From Podospora comata (lineage: Eukaryota > Ascomycota > Sordariomycetes > Sordariales > Podosporaceae), in assembly GCA_017354895.1 (NCBI GenBank), contig CP071495.1, forward strand, positions 2,277,001 through 2,341,000: a stretch of DNA of 64,000 bases. The letters run 5' to 3'. Below are positions 23,788 to 35,053 of the stretch, in pieces; positions within the stretch are counted from its first letter, which is position 1, and each line of letters begins with the position of its first letter. Position numbers and translations under genes: made by a program. The notes beneath the pieces are model-generated. The model saw nothing but the letters and a program-made list of their open reading frames with translations. It was not told the DNA's origin and did not search any database.

Positions 23788-25948
23788 AGGATTTCAAAAT
23801 CGAAAATTTCTCGGGATATGAGAAGAAAAGGAAGAGTTAACGACATCTTGTTTTTTTTCGATTCATGGACAAAGTTTAGGGTTGTTTTCGGGGGATCTTT
23901 TTCTTTTTCTTTTTTTTCGAGCCAGGATTCTTCGCTTCTGTTATATGTGTCTTGTTTTTCTTCTCCAACCTTGCAGGATATTTTCCAGGCTAGTTGGTCC
24001 CAAGGGCAATTATTCTTTCTGGTTTGAGGGGGGCAAGCAGCATGGACACACGTTGCCATGTTTGGCTTTTTTTCTTTTTTTTTTTCCGGGAGGAAATCTT
24101 TTCGATTTGTACATATTCGATTCTTTTTTCTTCTTGTTTTTATGCTTTTTTTTTTCTCTTTCAAAGGGAATGCAGTTATGAAAAGATTATGTGTATGGAA
24201 ATGGTATGGGGTCAACAACAAGACAAATGGGGATACACTGGGATACAGGTTATGGGATCTTGGCGGAAGAGGCATTTCTGAGAAGCGTAAAAAGCTGGAA
24301 ATGGGGACGGACGGACGGACATGAGACAAGATGGTAGATAGATTCATGACGATCGCTTATGGCCCTTTTGCTCTGAGAATATGTGGGAATACAAACGCGC
24401 CGATTCATATCATTACATGTGCGCTTGTGAATGTGTGAGCTGTGATATGAAAGTGTCTTGGAATATGACAAAGACGTGAGGTTCAAAACAAAGCAAAGGG
24501 GGAGAAGTTTGGTTGTGGTGGGTGGGTAGGTATTGTGGAAATTTCGGTGAGCATACCTACCTACCTGGATACCTATGTAGTACTGGTGGAAGTGATGGGT
24601 GGCTGCGTGAAGTGGTTTTCTTCCGTCGGGACGGACGGGTGCGGATGTTGACATAAACTTGGGGTTGAGTCGGTTGCCGGGGGATTTGTTCATCTTGAAG
24701 AAGGGCAGAGACGTGGAACTGGGGTCATCTTACTGCGGGAAGGGGAAGGTGGGGGGGCGCTTGAGCCGGGGATGGGGGGCCATGGCTCGTTTGTTTCGCT
24801 GTTGGTAGAGAAGATAAGACGGGGTTGGGTATCTGTGATTGCTGGACGATTGGGGAACTAAACTTTTCCACGGGGTTGAGAGGGGAAGAGGAAGCCGTTG
24901 ACTGCCTGGTTGCCAAAGTTTCTGGGTTGGCTGATTCATCTGGACCGTTAGACTATGGGGGCAAAGTTTCCAGAGTTGGCTACTCATGATGGCGGCGGCC
25001 CGGGGGAACAATATATCTGTGGTTGTTAGACTACGGGCAAAAGTCCCCGTCACCAAACCATGCTTCCTGCTTTTAACGGCGCCGGTTCGTCGTGAAAATT
25101 TGAAAGGAAAATTCCACAGCTTCGGAGCTGGCTAATTCATGTAGAGAGGACTGCTGCACCCCTTAGACTGCGGGAAAATTATTGGCTGGCTGGCTGGCCG
25201 GCCTTGAGAAGAGAGACGCTACCAAAGGGCGGGCGGACACAGAATTGACTAGGTATGTCAGTCAAAAGAGAAACTAGGAATGACCAGCTCAAGATCAATG
25301 ACTTCATTCAGGGGGTCTTTTCCCAATCTGGGCTGACATTTTCATGTTGGAAATTCGGAAGAACATGACAAGATGCTCTGGTAACTCGACTTGCAGGGCG
25401 ACCGAGGTGACTTTTCCACTACTCAAACCATGGACTGCTAAACTGTTGACCCAGCCTCGAGGCTTGGATTAGACAAAATCTGTAATTCGTTGTAGGCTCA
25501 CGGTGTGAGAGGAAAAGCAAGTATTAAGACCAGTTCTCAATCTCAACATTGAGACCCCAATCCAACACCCTCGCCTCAGTCATCTTTCCTCTACAAGACC
25601 CGCATCGGTTCTCAGAGAACATTCCCACCATCCAGCTGGACCCCTGACGTAGGGGCGACGTTATTCTTGACGTCCCGCGAACCTGAGGTCTTTATCTCGA
25701 ATGTTAACCACCCAAATGGCGAAACAACCTGACCGATTGGGTGATTCCACAACTACAGCTCCGAAGTTCGCTAGCCCGCGGCACAGGCATCCAAAACGAC
25801 GAGTTCAAGTTAAAGAGACATCAAGAATACCATCGCACCTACAATCTACGATCCTGTTCTACAACCACCACTTCTTCTCCCCCGTCCTTCCCAACTTCCA
25901 CTTCCTAACCAATCTCACAAACAGTATCAAAGTGGTGTAATGTCCCCT
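23788..25948. other. Intergenic between convergent genes
   Basis: The first ~400 bp is T-rich with several long T runs and is probably the GH128 3' UTR. From 24700 to 25100 similar segments recur: copies of a motif like 'GACTATGGGGGCAAAG / GACTACGGGCAAAAG / GACTGCGGGAAAAT' at about 24952, 25030 and 25169. No gene supported. Confidence 0.5.
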
Positions 25949-27073
25949 CTACCCCCCAACCAACCCTCTCACCTCCCCCACCCACCTCTCCCATTTCCTC
26001 TCATTCTCTTCCCTCTCCCCCCTCCACTCCCTCACCCTCTCCCCCACCCCAAGATCCCCCCTCATATGCTCCCCCTTAGTCGTCCCATCCAAAATCCTCA
26101 CCCCCATCCCCACCATCACAACCGCCAACCAAGCCTCCTCCAAACTTCCCAGTCCCAATCCCTCCTTCACCTCCCTCACCACCTTGGCATGCCTCCAAAC
26201 ATCCACATTACCAGTCAAAACCCAAAACCCTTGATACACCGCCCCATTCCCTTTGCACCATCTCCTCGTTTCAATATCCCAGTTGTACATGCCCGCTGTA
26301 AACCTGTTTTGTATCAGACTTACTCTTGGGAGAGAAGGGTTCAGGTCGAGAAACTCGTCAAAGACATCGAGGAAATCCGGGGGGACGTTGGAGTAGCCTA
26401 GGTGGCGGATTTGATTGGGGAGGTACGAAGTGAGATGGGTCCAGGCGGTGATATTTTCGGGGAGGGTTTCAAAAGGGGAGTGGAGGATTAAGGCGTCGAG
26501 GTAGGGGGGTTGGTGATCCGGGGTGGAGAGGTTGGATAGGGAGGAGGCTATCGAGGTTGTGAGGGAGGTTGTGAGCGGGTTGGTGGAGGTGTAGTGGGTG
26601 GAGGGGGAGGGGGTGTATTTGGTTTGTATCTATGAGTGGTTAGTTTGGTTGGTTAGAGAGGGTGGGGGGAATGGTGTGATGATTGGGGTAGAGGATAGGG
26701 GATAGATTGGGTGGTGGGATGAGGAGGATAGGGGGTGATGGTGGGATGATGGTGGGATGATGGTGGATGATGGGTGTAGGAGATGGGTGGCCGACTAATG
26801 GGCCAGCAGGGGGATAAGGGCACAAGTCAAGGGGTGAGGTGGAATTACCCAGAGATCATTCCTGCTGACGATGCCTTCAGATATCGCCCTTCGAATACCC
26901 TCGCCGACGAGGGCCTCGTCGTAATGCCGTTTCATGGCCGCTGTATCGATTCCCCGGAAGCCGGCTTTGATTGCTTCATAGACGAGGTCGGCGGTGCGGT
27001 CTTTTTTCCAGGCTGTGCCGTAGATGAGGGATGGCATTTTGGGGAGGGATGGGGGCGGTTCTGAGGTGGACAT
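25949..27073 (-). CDS. Aldo-keto reductase family protein
   Basis: Two exons, 27073..26849 and 26629..25949, with a 219-bp intron (GTAATT donor, TAG acceptor). The CDS is 906 bp, 301 aa. It is an NAD(P)H-dependent (beta/alpha)8 reductase. The tetrad can be placed: Asp43 in GIDTAA, Tyr51 in KRHYDE, Lys79 in IQTK and His125 in LILHSP. The N-terminal MPSLIYGTAWKKDRT is typical of a fungal AKR subgroup. The ATG at 27073 sits in a strong context (GCCACC before it); an upstream in-frame ATG at 27193 would add 40 Ser/Pro/His-rich residues that could be a targeting peptide. The intron is unusually long for this locus and full of GGGATGATGGT-type repeats. It faces the dehydrogenase gene at 27838 across 764 bp. 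The substrate is unknown. Confidence 0.88.
26640..26800. repeat. G-rich GATGATGGTGG-type degenerate repeats inside the AKR intron
   Basis: Purine-rich direct repeats (units such as GGGATGATGGT) fill most of the 219-bp intron of the reductase gene. Confidence 0.8.
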
Positions 27074-27837
27074 GGTGGCCAGGGTTCTTGGGTGACGGTG
27101 AATGGGAAAGCTATGAAGTGGCGGGACGGAACGGTTGGGTGTCAGAAGGGTTGGTGGTTTGAGGCTTGAAAATGATGATTTTGTCGGAAACATGTCTTTT
27201 TCACTGTGTGTCTTTGAATGGGAAGTTGTGAAGATCTCAGGACGAGAAGATACAACTCAATTGATTGGTCAAAGCTGAGTGGTGAGGGGAAGCTGTGGGC
27301 TTCCCCGAAGCTGTTGACAGGTTTATATCGAGCTTTTCGAGATAAAGTGTTGACAAGACAGTGTCCATACGCTTTCGACCTATAGCTTCCCTTTCCATAT
27401 CAATTTCTTCAACTTCATCGTCCGCAAAAAAAATTCTCTGTTGAATAAGTCAAGAATGACGTCGTCTAGGCTTTTGATGCACCTTCGCCAATCGGGAGCC
27501 GGGAGCTTTCTGTCCGCCATGTCTGCTGGGATCATCCTGGGCACGGGAATGGGTGGAAGTCAATTGGCTAAAGAAGCTGTGGTGGATCCCTACCCACCTG
27601 GGAGAGCTTCCTCAGTGCGGGACAGGTGCCGCACTTTTGGGTGCGTGTTTCGGCGATTTACCCGTCAGCGCCGTCGCTGCCCCGCCATGAGGATGGAGGG
27701 GGGAAGATGGCGCGAGGTTGGACACGCCGGCTACGGGCTTTGCTTCAAAAGGACTTCAAGCCAGCGTGGTTTCTTTTCTCTTTGTCGTCTGTGTCTGTAT
27801 TCACTTGTCAAAGCTTCATTGGCATCACCAGCACACC
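27074..27837. promoter_or_regulatory. Bidirectional upstream region of the AKR / dehydrogenase pair
   Basis: The 764 bp separate the starts of two divergently transcribed oxidoreductase genes, so promoters for both must lie here. A TTTATAT element occurs at about 27322 on the plus strand and pyrimidine-rich leader sequence follows near 27380-27420. No binding site is claimed. Confidence 0.5.
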
Positions 27838-29135
27838 ATGTCGTCTCCGTATACTGTGAGGTGGGGTATTCTGGCCACCGGCTGGATTGCTGAGAGTGAG
27901 TGCCTGCCTGCCCCTTTTGATTTTGAACCTTGGTAAACGGCATGACTAAAACGCTCTTCTAGCCTTTACCAAGGATCTCCTCACTAGCCCAGCTTCCCGT
28001 GATGTCCATGATGTGCGCCATGAGGTTGTTGCCGTGTCCTCGTCCAGCTCCAAGGAGAGAGCTGCCGAGTTCATCAAGAAGGTGGATGCTCCCAGCTCAG
28101 TAAAGGCCTATGGTTCTTACCATGAGCTGGTAGCTGACCCCGATGTCGATATCATCTATGTTGCTACACCACACAGCCACCACTTCCAAAACGCCATGCT
28201 TGCCCTCGATGCCGGCAAGAATGTGCTCTGCGAGAAGTCCTTGACTGTGACTGCTGCCCAGACCCGCAAGCTCATCGAGACTGCTCGCTCCAAGAACCTC
28301 TTCTTCATGGAGGCTGTGTGGACTCGCTACTTCCCCCTGAGCATCAAGGTCAGGGAGTTGATCACATCCGGTGCCATCGGCAACGTGTACCGTACTATTG
28401 GTTAGTTTGGTCCTACCAGTTCTTTACAAGAATGCCGTACTGACTTCCCATGCAGCCGACCTCTCTGTTGGCCGTGATGCCCCCGAGGGCAAGATTGACT
28501 TCCCCGATGAGAACCGCATGGTCAACGCCGACTTGGCCGGCGGTGCTCTCTTGGATCTTGGCATTTACGCCTTGACTTGGGTCTTCCAGTCTCTGTACCA
28601 CACCCAGCCTGAAGCAGAGAAGGAAGCGCCCAATGTCATCGCTGCCGTCAACAAGTACCACACTGGCGCTGATGAGACCACCAGCATCATCCTCCAGTTC
28701 CCCAAGCACAAGAGCCACGGTATCGCTCTGACCTCTCTTCGGGTGGCCTCTGAACCTGACAACAAGGACACCGCCGGTGCCTCCATCCGCATCCAGGGCG
28801 GCCTTGGTGAAATTCAGGTCGTTGGGCCTGCCTACCGCCCACGTCAGCTGAGAGTCATCACCAAGGAGAGCGATGGCAAGGCCGAGGTCATTGACTTTGC
28901 CATCCCCAAGGACAAGGAGCGTGACTGGGGCCACGGCATGTTCTGGGAAGCTGATGAGGCCGCCCGCTGCCTGCGTGACGGGCAGAAGGAGAGCAAGACT
29001 CTGCCATGGAGCGAGAGCATTGTCATCATGGAGGTCATGGACGAAACCCTGAAGCAGGGCGGTGTGACATACCCCGAGTTGATTTCGACTGACGTCTTTG
29101 ACCCCCAAAGTCCTCTCAACACTGGAAAGAGGTAA
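27838..29135 (+). CDS. Gfo/Idh/MocA-family dehydrogenase (dihydrodiol / D-xylose 1-dehydrogenase-like)
   Basis: Three exons, 27838..27895, 27963..28400 and 28456..29135, with introns of 67 and 55 bp. The CDS is 1,176 bp, 391 aa. The N-terminus WGILATGWIAE is the NADP-binding Rossmann start of the dimeric dihydrodiol dehydrogenase branch. VLCEKSLT supplies the conserved EK-x catalytic lysine motif, and the segment from MEAVWTRYFP on matches the family's core. Fungal members oxidise aldoses such as D-xylose or reduce 1,5-anhydrofructose-like sugars with NADP(H). The predicted protein lacks a signal peptide, so it is cytosolic. The start has a CACACC context and the split between exons 1 and 2 falls inside the Thr codon of ETFTK. 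Its divergent neighbour is another NAD(P)-dependent sugar-type reductase. The exact substrate is inferred only. Confidence 0.9.
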
Positions 29136-30644
29136 AACCCCAAGAAAGAGATTGGGGGTTGGGCTGGTATCTCTGCTTTGTGCCTGAACTCACAGCCTTG
29201 CTGCTGGCGCATTCTGGCGTCAGGCAGGCTTGTGGTAGGTCGTACGGGAAAGCTGTTGGAACTAGAGACTCGGCATTAGGCCTTTGTCATTCACCCCACG
29301 ACGCGAGGCTATGATGCCCAAGGATGGCATACAGAAGAGGGATGGGGGGACGCGGGAATTGGGCTCGGAAAATTTAGCCCGAACCTGTCGCAGCTGGGCT
29401 TGGTTTATCTACCAACCAGAGGTCTGTGTAGTCCAAATGTACCTTTTACCAATTCACCCCTTGCCGTCTTTTTCTGTGAAATATCGGTCAGGTCGTCAAG
29501 ATGGGTCATCGGGGCCATGACGGTCGCCAAGGCCATAAATTGGGCCCAACACCCTGGTTTTCGGGTTAGGGTATTGTGCCGTGTCAGGTACGAATGGACG
29601 CTTCGTCACCGCAAGTGCTGTTGCATCATCCACAACGGCACGACTGGCTGGTGATGAAGAACTTGTATGACGGAGATGCAGATCTGAGACATACTTGTAG
29701 ACTCTAGTCCATGTATGGTATGTTCTTTGGGAGAGGGGAGCTGTTGCCCGATAGCATCAATGCTCAGCCGATAACCGATAACAGCCCCACCAAGGTAAGG
29801 CCCATGTTCTCTCTTCGGTGTCCCCAACCTTAACCCAACCACCAACCAAACACATCACCCACACACACCCACACACACACGACCACACACAGGGGACCAG
29901 CTCCGAACCACGGCTACACCGTCCCGACTTGGGGAATCCGCATGTGCGCAAAGCTGCATAACGCGACCGAGTAATTGACCTTCCAACAAGGTGTGTGTCA
30001 TCTCTCCGTGTTCTCCATCTCCATCTCTGAGTTGGTTTCCGTTCTTGTCAGGTTCTTCACCGTTCCTGTTCTTCAGCCCTGTGTAGGCCTTGCTGTACAC
30101 CTCTGCTAAGTAGGTACGTGTACAAGCCATCTCACAGTTCGTTCCTTGTCCTGCCCCGGTCGTGCAGCTATACCCCTCCAGTTGGCAGCAATGTCGTAGC
30201 TGGTTCCTTCGCCCTCAGCCTAGGACTGCACCGAGTGTCGGTCGGTCGCCAACGGCGTCTGTTTTGGCCCTGTTCGTCCCTGTCGCTTCTGCATCTTCAA
30301 ATGTCTTGGGTTTACTGCAATCTGCACTGCATCCATGCCGCCACATCACGATCCCCCTCCCCAGGTCCCGCTACCTTGCCCGCTGACCCCCCGGAACAGG
30401 CGGTCAAGGATATCAATCGCTGGGCCAAGAGCCGCGACAAGAATCGAAAAAAGCTTTTCCATCTCCCTAGGGCTGTGGTGTGTGTGAAAAATCTCTGCGG
30501 CCTGACCTGACTGAGAAGCAGGACACTCGGTCAGCGTGCCGCGCGAAGCCCAAGTTGGGCCCAGGACCAACGAGATCAACAAGTCTCACCTTGTTGTTGC
30601 CCGATCCAGCACTATTCCAAAGTCTCTCGGTGTAACCCGAACCC
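29136..30644. other. Intergenic: 3' side of dehydrogenase, upstream of TRM9-like gene
   Basis: No supported gene. A CA-rich microsatellite lies at about 29858-29891. The last ~500 bp may be the leader of the methyltransferase gene. Overlapping short frames around 30118-30510 are unconvincing. Confidence 0.5.
29858..29891. repeat. CA-rich microsatellite
   Basis: Imperfect CA repeats with ACCC interruptions in intergenic DNA. Confidence 0.85.
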
Positions 30645-31697
30645 ATGATGGCTTCGACACATACCCCCTCAGCCCTGCCGTCTGACTCTGTGGCCGGTGA
30701 CGTCGCCAAGCTGGCCGCCGCCGCCGCCGCTTCTCAGGCAGCAGAATCGGCAGAAGCAGAGGCCTACGAAATTACGCATGTTCACGGTGTGTATGAAGCC
30801 ATCGCCCCGCACTTTTCGGCGACACGCTACAAGCCCTGGCCTGCCGTCGCATCGTTTCTGCAGTCGCGGCCTCCGGGAGCGGTGGGTCTCGATGTTGGCT
30901 GTGGCAATGGCAAGTACCTGGGCCTAAACCCATCCGTGTACATGGTCGGCTCGGATCGTAGTGCTTCGCTTGTTGCGCTTGCCCACAGCCGTGGGAGGCA
31001 GCTCCAGGAACAGCAGGCCCAGGAGGCGAAGAAGCGGATCACTCAAGGTGAGCTGGACGCAACAACAGGAACAGGCGGGGAGTCGAGTGGAGCTGCCGTC
31101 GCCACAGAGGTGCTTGTAGCTGATGGACTCTCACTCCCCTTCCGTGAACGCGCTGCGGATTTCGTCATCTGTATCGCCGTTATCCACCACATGTCGACAA
31201 GAACAAGGCGTCAAGAGGCGATCCGTCACCTCCTGCGATGTGTCAGGACCGGACAGGCTGGCCAGCCCGGCGGTCAAATCTTGGTGTACGTATGGGCTCT
31301 CGAACAGGGCAACAGCCGGCGCGGATGGGACGAAGGGGGTGAGCAAGATCTGCTAGTGCCCTGGGTGCTCAAGAGTCAGCAAAAACAGCCCAAGCGACCG
31401 AAACAACGCAAAGGACAGAAACACACTCGGGACCAAGATTCCAGTGGTGTTGCTGCCAGTAATAATAGCGGTGAGGCTCCACCATCTGAGGCTACTGCCG
31501 GTGCAACTACTGCGGCCACGGAACCAGACCCGGGCCACACCGACCCCGTCTTCAAGCGCTACTATCATCTCTACCGCAAAGGTGAGCTGGAGGAGGATGT
31601 ATTGGCTGCCGGGGGCGCAGTCATCACCAGCGGTTACGAAAGAGACAACTGGTGGGTGGTGGCTGCCAATGAGCCCCTCCCGTCACAGTCAACATGA
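30645..31697 (+). CDS. TRM9: TRM9-like tRNA (carboxymethyluridine34-5-O) methyltransferase
   Basis: Single exon, 350 aa. A class I SAM methyltransferase: motif I GLDVGCGNGKY (81-91), SDRSASLV as the acidic loop, ADGLSLPFRERAADF as motif II/III and IAVIHHMST, the family signature. The opening VHGVYEAIAPHFSATRYKPWP matches the Trm9/ALKBH8 group. Trm9 with its partner Trm112 adds the terminal methyl to cm5U34 to give mcm5U in tRNAs for Arg, Glu, Lys, Gln and Gly. Compared with yeast (279 aa) there are two insertions: a Gln/Glu-rich stretch at about 118-155 and a Lys/Gln-rich, then Thr/Ala-rich stretch at about 245-300. The C-terminus VFKRYYHLYRKGELEEDV is family-typical. The first of two tandem ATGs is taken as start. 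The 45-residue Ala-rich N-terminus is poorly conserved. Confidence 0.92.
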   Translation: MMASTHTPSALPSDSVAGDVAKLAAAAAASQAAESAEAEAYEITHVHGVYEAIAPHFSATRYKPWPAVASFLQSRPPGAVGLDVGCGNGKYLGLNPSVYMVGSDRSASLVALAHSRGRQLQEQQAQEAKKRITQGELDATTGTGGESSGAAVATEVLVADGLSLPFRERAADFVICIAVIHHMSTRTRRQEAIRHLLRCVRTGQAGQPGGQILVYVWALEQGNSRRGWDEGGEQDLLVPWVLKSQQKQPKRPKQRKGQKHTRDQDSSGVAASNNSGEAPPSEATAGATTAATEPDPGHTDPVFKRYYHLYRKGELEEDVLAAGGAVITSGYERDNWWVVAANEPLPSQST

Positions 31698-31968
31698 GGC
31701 GAAAGCTGAAGAAAATATATTGATGTTGAACCAAACAAGACACCGAAACGGAGTCCGGGTCCGTTGGTTGGGTGATCTATCGCTCGCTAATGCGGTCCTC
31801 CCTCCGTCTTTGGGGGTACGTGTGTATTTGGTGATTTTCTTTTTCAAGTGAAACGTTTGCTTGGTTTGTTCCCGTTGGCTGTTGGATGAGTGTTGGAGAC
31901 CAGTCGCAACGATGACTCCGTTTCGGATGAACGGTGGTTTGCCTCTCGGGTTCGTATCATTGATCTCT

Positions 31969-32102
31969 TCCAGCTTTGTTGAGCACACTACGGAGGGGAA
32001 TTCTCCAATAATGGTGCCATACTCAGCCTTGCTGGGTATATCTCGATGATTCATACCTGATGATTTGCTCTAGTTGTGGGCCATCTCCAGCTTTGTTGAG
32101 CA
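31969..32102. repeat. 17-bp direct repeat pair
   Basis: The same 17 bases, TCCAGCTTTGTTGAGCA, occur at 31969-31985 and 32086-32102, 117 bp apart, downstream of the TRM9-like gene. Confidence 0.85.
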
Positions 32103-33042
32103 TCAGATAGTCTTGCCGAGAGAATGGTGAGAAACGATCACCAGAGATCAGACACCCCCGGCAAGCTAGACCCCTTTGGATACCGCTGTTATGTGATGGA
32201 TCGATCTATTATGTGTGGTTCGAGGCTTCTAGAAAGGTTGGTTCGCATCTTGCATAGTTGCTGCATTTTGATGGTTGGGGCGGGGGAGGGTATGTAGGTT
32301 CTGTCACACTGAAGAAAAAAAAGAAAAAAAGAAAAAAAAAAAAAAGATCTCCAGCCTAAAGTCCGATATGTTGGGGTTGGCCGCCGTAACCGCCGCCCCT
32401 TTGTGATTCTGTGTGTGTGCCTTGTGGTTTGCCAATCCACCCCCTTTTTGTCATACCTGAATAACATACATACACTCCAAAACTTTTGGTCCAAGAATTA
32501 ATTATCCACAACCAACAAAAAGCTCAAAATTCTAACCCAATGATATATCGTGGTGTGGAGAGAGGAAACATCTCTTCTCCGGAGAAGTTTTCCCTGTACC
32601 AAGCAGCAGCAGCAAGCAGTAATGATTATGTCCCACCACCCATCTCTCTTTCAACGCCTTGTTTTGTTTTTGTAGAACAATTAGATCCCGGCCCCATGTG
32701 GCAAAGTGAAAAGGCTGTTTCGAGACGTAGAAAAAAAAATTGTTTAAAAGAGAAGAGTGTAAAACATGAATCGAAAAAAAAAAACCCAAAAAAAACTATA
32801 ATTACAAAATGCCGTGTTCCTTTGAACAAAACAAGAATAAAAATAAAGGGTCGTTACTTGTCAATCAAGAAGTATGTAGTGGGTAGGTGCTTAAAATGAA
32901 GAAAGAAAGAAAAGAGAAATATGTGTCCAACAAATGTGCGTGTGTCATCCCATCGCTTCCTCTCTCTCTGCCTTGATGCAAAAATATTCCCCCCACCCCG
33001 TTTCCGTGCCATGTCCCTTTTCATCCATTTCTTCGTGGTAGG

Positions 33043-33069
33043 CCATCCATCCATTCATCCATCCATCCA
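33043..33069. repeat. (CATC)n microsatellite
   Basis: Six CATC units with one interruption. Confidence 0.85.
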
Positions 33070-33474
33070 GCCGCCCGCCCGTCCCTTCGTTCTGAAAAGT
33101 TGTAAAAGAAATTTCAAAATTACAGATTGCCTCCCAGGTCGTTACTGTTTGTTCCGCCGGGTTTTCTTTTTTTTTCCCTCTCCCATGTGTGTTTGTGTTG
33201 CTAATATTGTGGTGTATGTCATTGTAAGTGTGCTATGGCGGGAATGTTTGTTGTCATGAGTGGTGAAGTGTTGTGAGTGTATGTAATGCTCGAGTAAAGT
33301 TAGGAAAAGGAATAATTGTAGTCGTAACAAGCTGTGGTGTGTTTGTTTGGTGATTGATTTGCCGTAGCAAGTGGTTATTCGAAAATCCCCTGCGGTGTGT
33401 GGTGGTGTTTATCTGGGGAAAGGGAGCACAACAACAGGGAAACCTCTCACCAGTCCAGTCCCCCTCCCCCCATG

Positions 33475-35053
33475 TTATGGCTCATACCTCGGCCGTCTAG
33501 CCGCCACCTGCCCGAGTCCCAGCGGTGGCGGAGGCGGAGGCGGAAGAGGCGGGTAATCCCCATCCTCAGACCGCGGGTACATGTGTCGTCGCCTGCTAGT
33601 CTCCCTGCTTACATCAGGACTAGCCCTCCGCTTCGACCCAGACGACGATTCCAAATGTGTATACCCATACGACGACGACGAGCTGTACCCCAAAGGCGGG
33701 AGCAAAGGAACCGGACTAGCAGTGGCGCTGTGGATAGGACTCGCACTAGGAGCTCCCACCGAGTACGCCGGAGTGCTGTACGGGCTAACTCCCGTCGTCA
33801 GTTCCGCCACACTGGGCAGCACGCCTCCGCGTCCTTGACCTGGGCCAAGACTCGTCGTCTGAATCGGCGCGAGCCCCCCAAACGGAGGACCCGGTGGTGG
33901 AGGCGGTTGTCCGTAGCCGTAGTCAAGGGGCTCAGGGGCGATGCCGGAAGAGGATCTCGGCGGGAGGCTCTCGCGTCGTACGGCTAGGGGCCGGCCGGTC
34001 GCCATCGGGGGTGGGATCAAGGGTGGTGGGACGGGCCCGGGGCCCCGTTGGTGTTGGTGGTGGTATCGTGGAGACGGAATGGTGGGGAGGCTTCCCTGGG
34101 ACTGCGAGTGGCCGTGTCCTCTCGTGGGAGAAATTCGGTGATGGCCGTGGGAACCTTGCGAGTCGTTCGGAGTCATGTTCAGCGTGAATGGAACCACGCC
34201 TGCCCGCCTTGCCATTTCATTCTCACCTAGCTGCCAGTGCATCGCCTCGGCGGCGCGCCAGGGGACCTGCATCTCCTCTGCCACTTTTGCCCACATCTCG
34301 GGTTTGAATCTGCCAAGCTTTTGTCAGTCTTGTTCGTCCGAAACGCAGCCAAAAAAAAAAGGGGGGGGGACATTGTTACCTCTCGTACAGTCTTGCGAGC
34401 TTGTTCTTGCGCTCTTCGTCCCACTCGCTCCGTCTTTCCAGATAGTTTTGGTAGTGAAGACGACAACTGATGGAGCTCCGTCCTGGAAGCCGCTTCGATA
34501 TGTCGTCCCATTTCATCCCACTGCCCCGGAGCTCTATGATGAGAGCATCCTCTTCCGGAGACCACTTGCTTTGTTTCTTCGCCGGCGACTCGGAGGTGTG
34601 AGGCGGCATGCTGCGTTTATTACTTCCACTGGGCGGGCGTGATGCTGAAGCTGGCGCCGAAGTGGCAGTCGGCTGAGAGTATCCAGGTATCGTAGATGCC
34701 CCGAAGCCCCCAAATCCGGTGCCGCCGACGAAGCCAAATTGCGAAGACACTGTGCCGGGTGCTACAGCAAAGGAGGCCAGAGGAGGAGGATCACCTGGGG
34801 ACGTTGTTGCCGGCGAAAATGTTGCAGTCGAAGTCGGATGAGCCTGCTGGGTAGGCGATGCAGTGGACTCATTTGAGTCGGAGCTTTTGATTAATGACGC
34901 GATATCCACGGTGACGGTGTCTCGCCGGTCTTTGCCTATAGGGGCAGCAAGTTCATAGATGGCCAGGGCTGAAGACGGGGGAAACGCGTTTTCCGCCTTG
35001 TCTAACGCCACCAACAGGAACCGGTTGTTGCTCTCGAGTTGCAGTGAAGCCAA
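33475..35053 (-). CDS. Myb/SANT two-repeat DNA-binding protein
   Basis: Two exons, 35053..34380 and 34309..33475, with a 70-bp intron holding an A10/G9 run (as read on the plus strand). The CDS is 1,509 bp, 502 aa. Two Myb-like repeats lie at about residues 163-205 (SKWSPEEDALIIELRGSG, W164 and W182, then HYQNYLER) and 210-255 (WDEERKNKLARLYERFK, then PEMWAKVAEEM and AMHWQLG). The intron splits Arg225 inside the second repeat. The rest is low-complexity: Ser/Thr/Pro-rich before the repeats, and His-, Pro- and Gly-rich after them, with a Pro run near the C-terminus. A nuclear, sequence-specific regulator is expected. I recognise the repeats as a conserved filamentous-fungal Myb type but cannot assign a named orthologue. 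Confidence 0.88.

Larger units (their letters stand above)
31698..33474. other. Intergenic between convergent genes
   Basis: No gene supported. It contains a 17-bp direct repeat at 31969-31985 and 32086-32102, an A-rich tract at about 32310-32346, further A-runs at 32729-32800, and a CATC microsatellite at 33043-33069. It must hold the 3' UTRs of the TRM9-like and Myb genes. Confidence 0.55.

Noticed and set aside
28413-29108. 231-codon open frame antisense to the dehydrogenase gene
   Set aside because: Shadow of the sense gene; no recognisable family.
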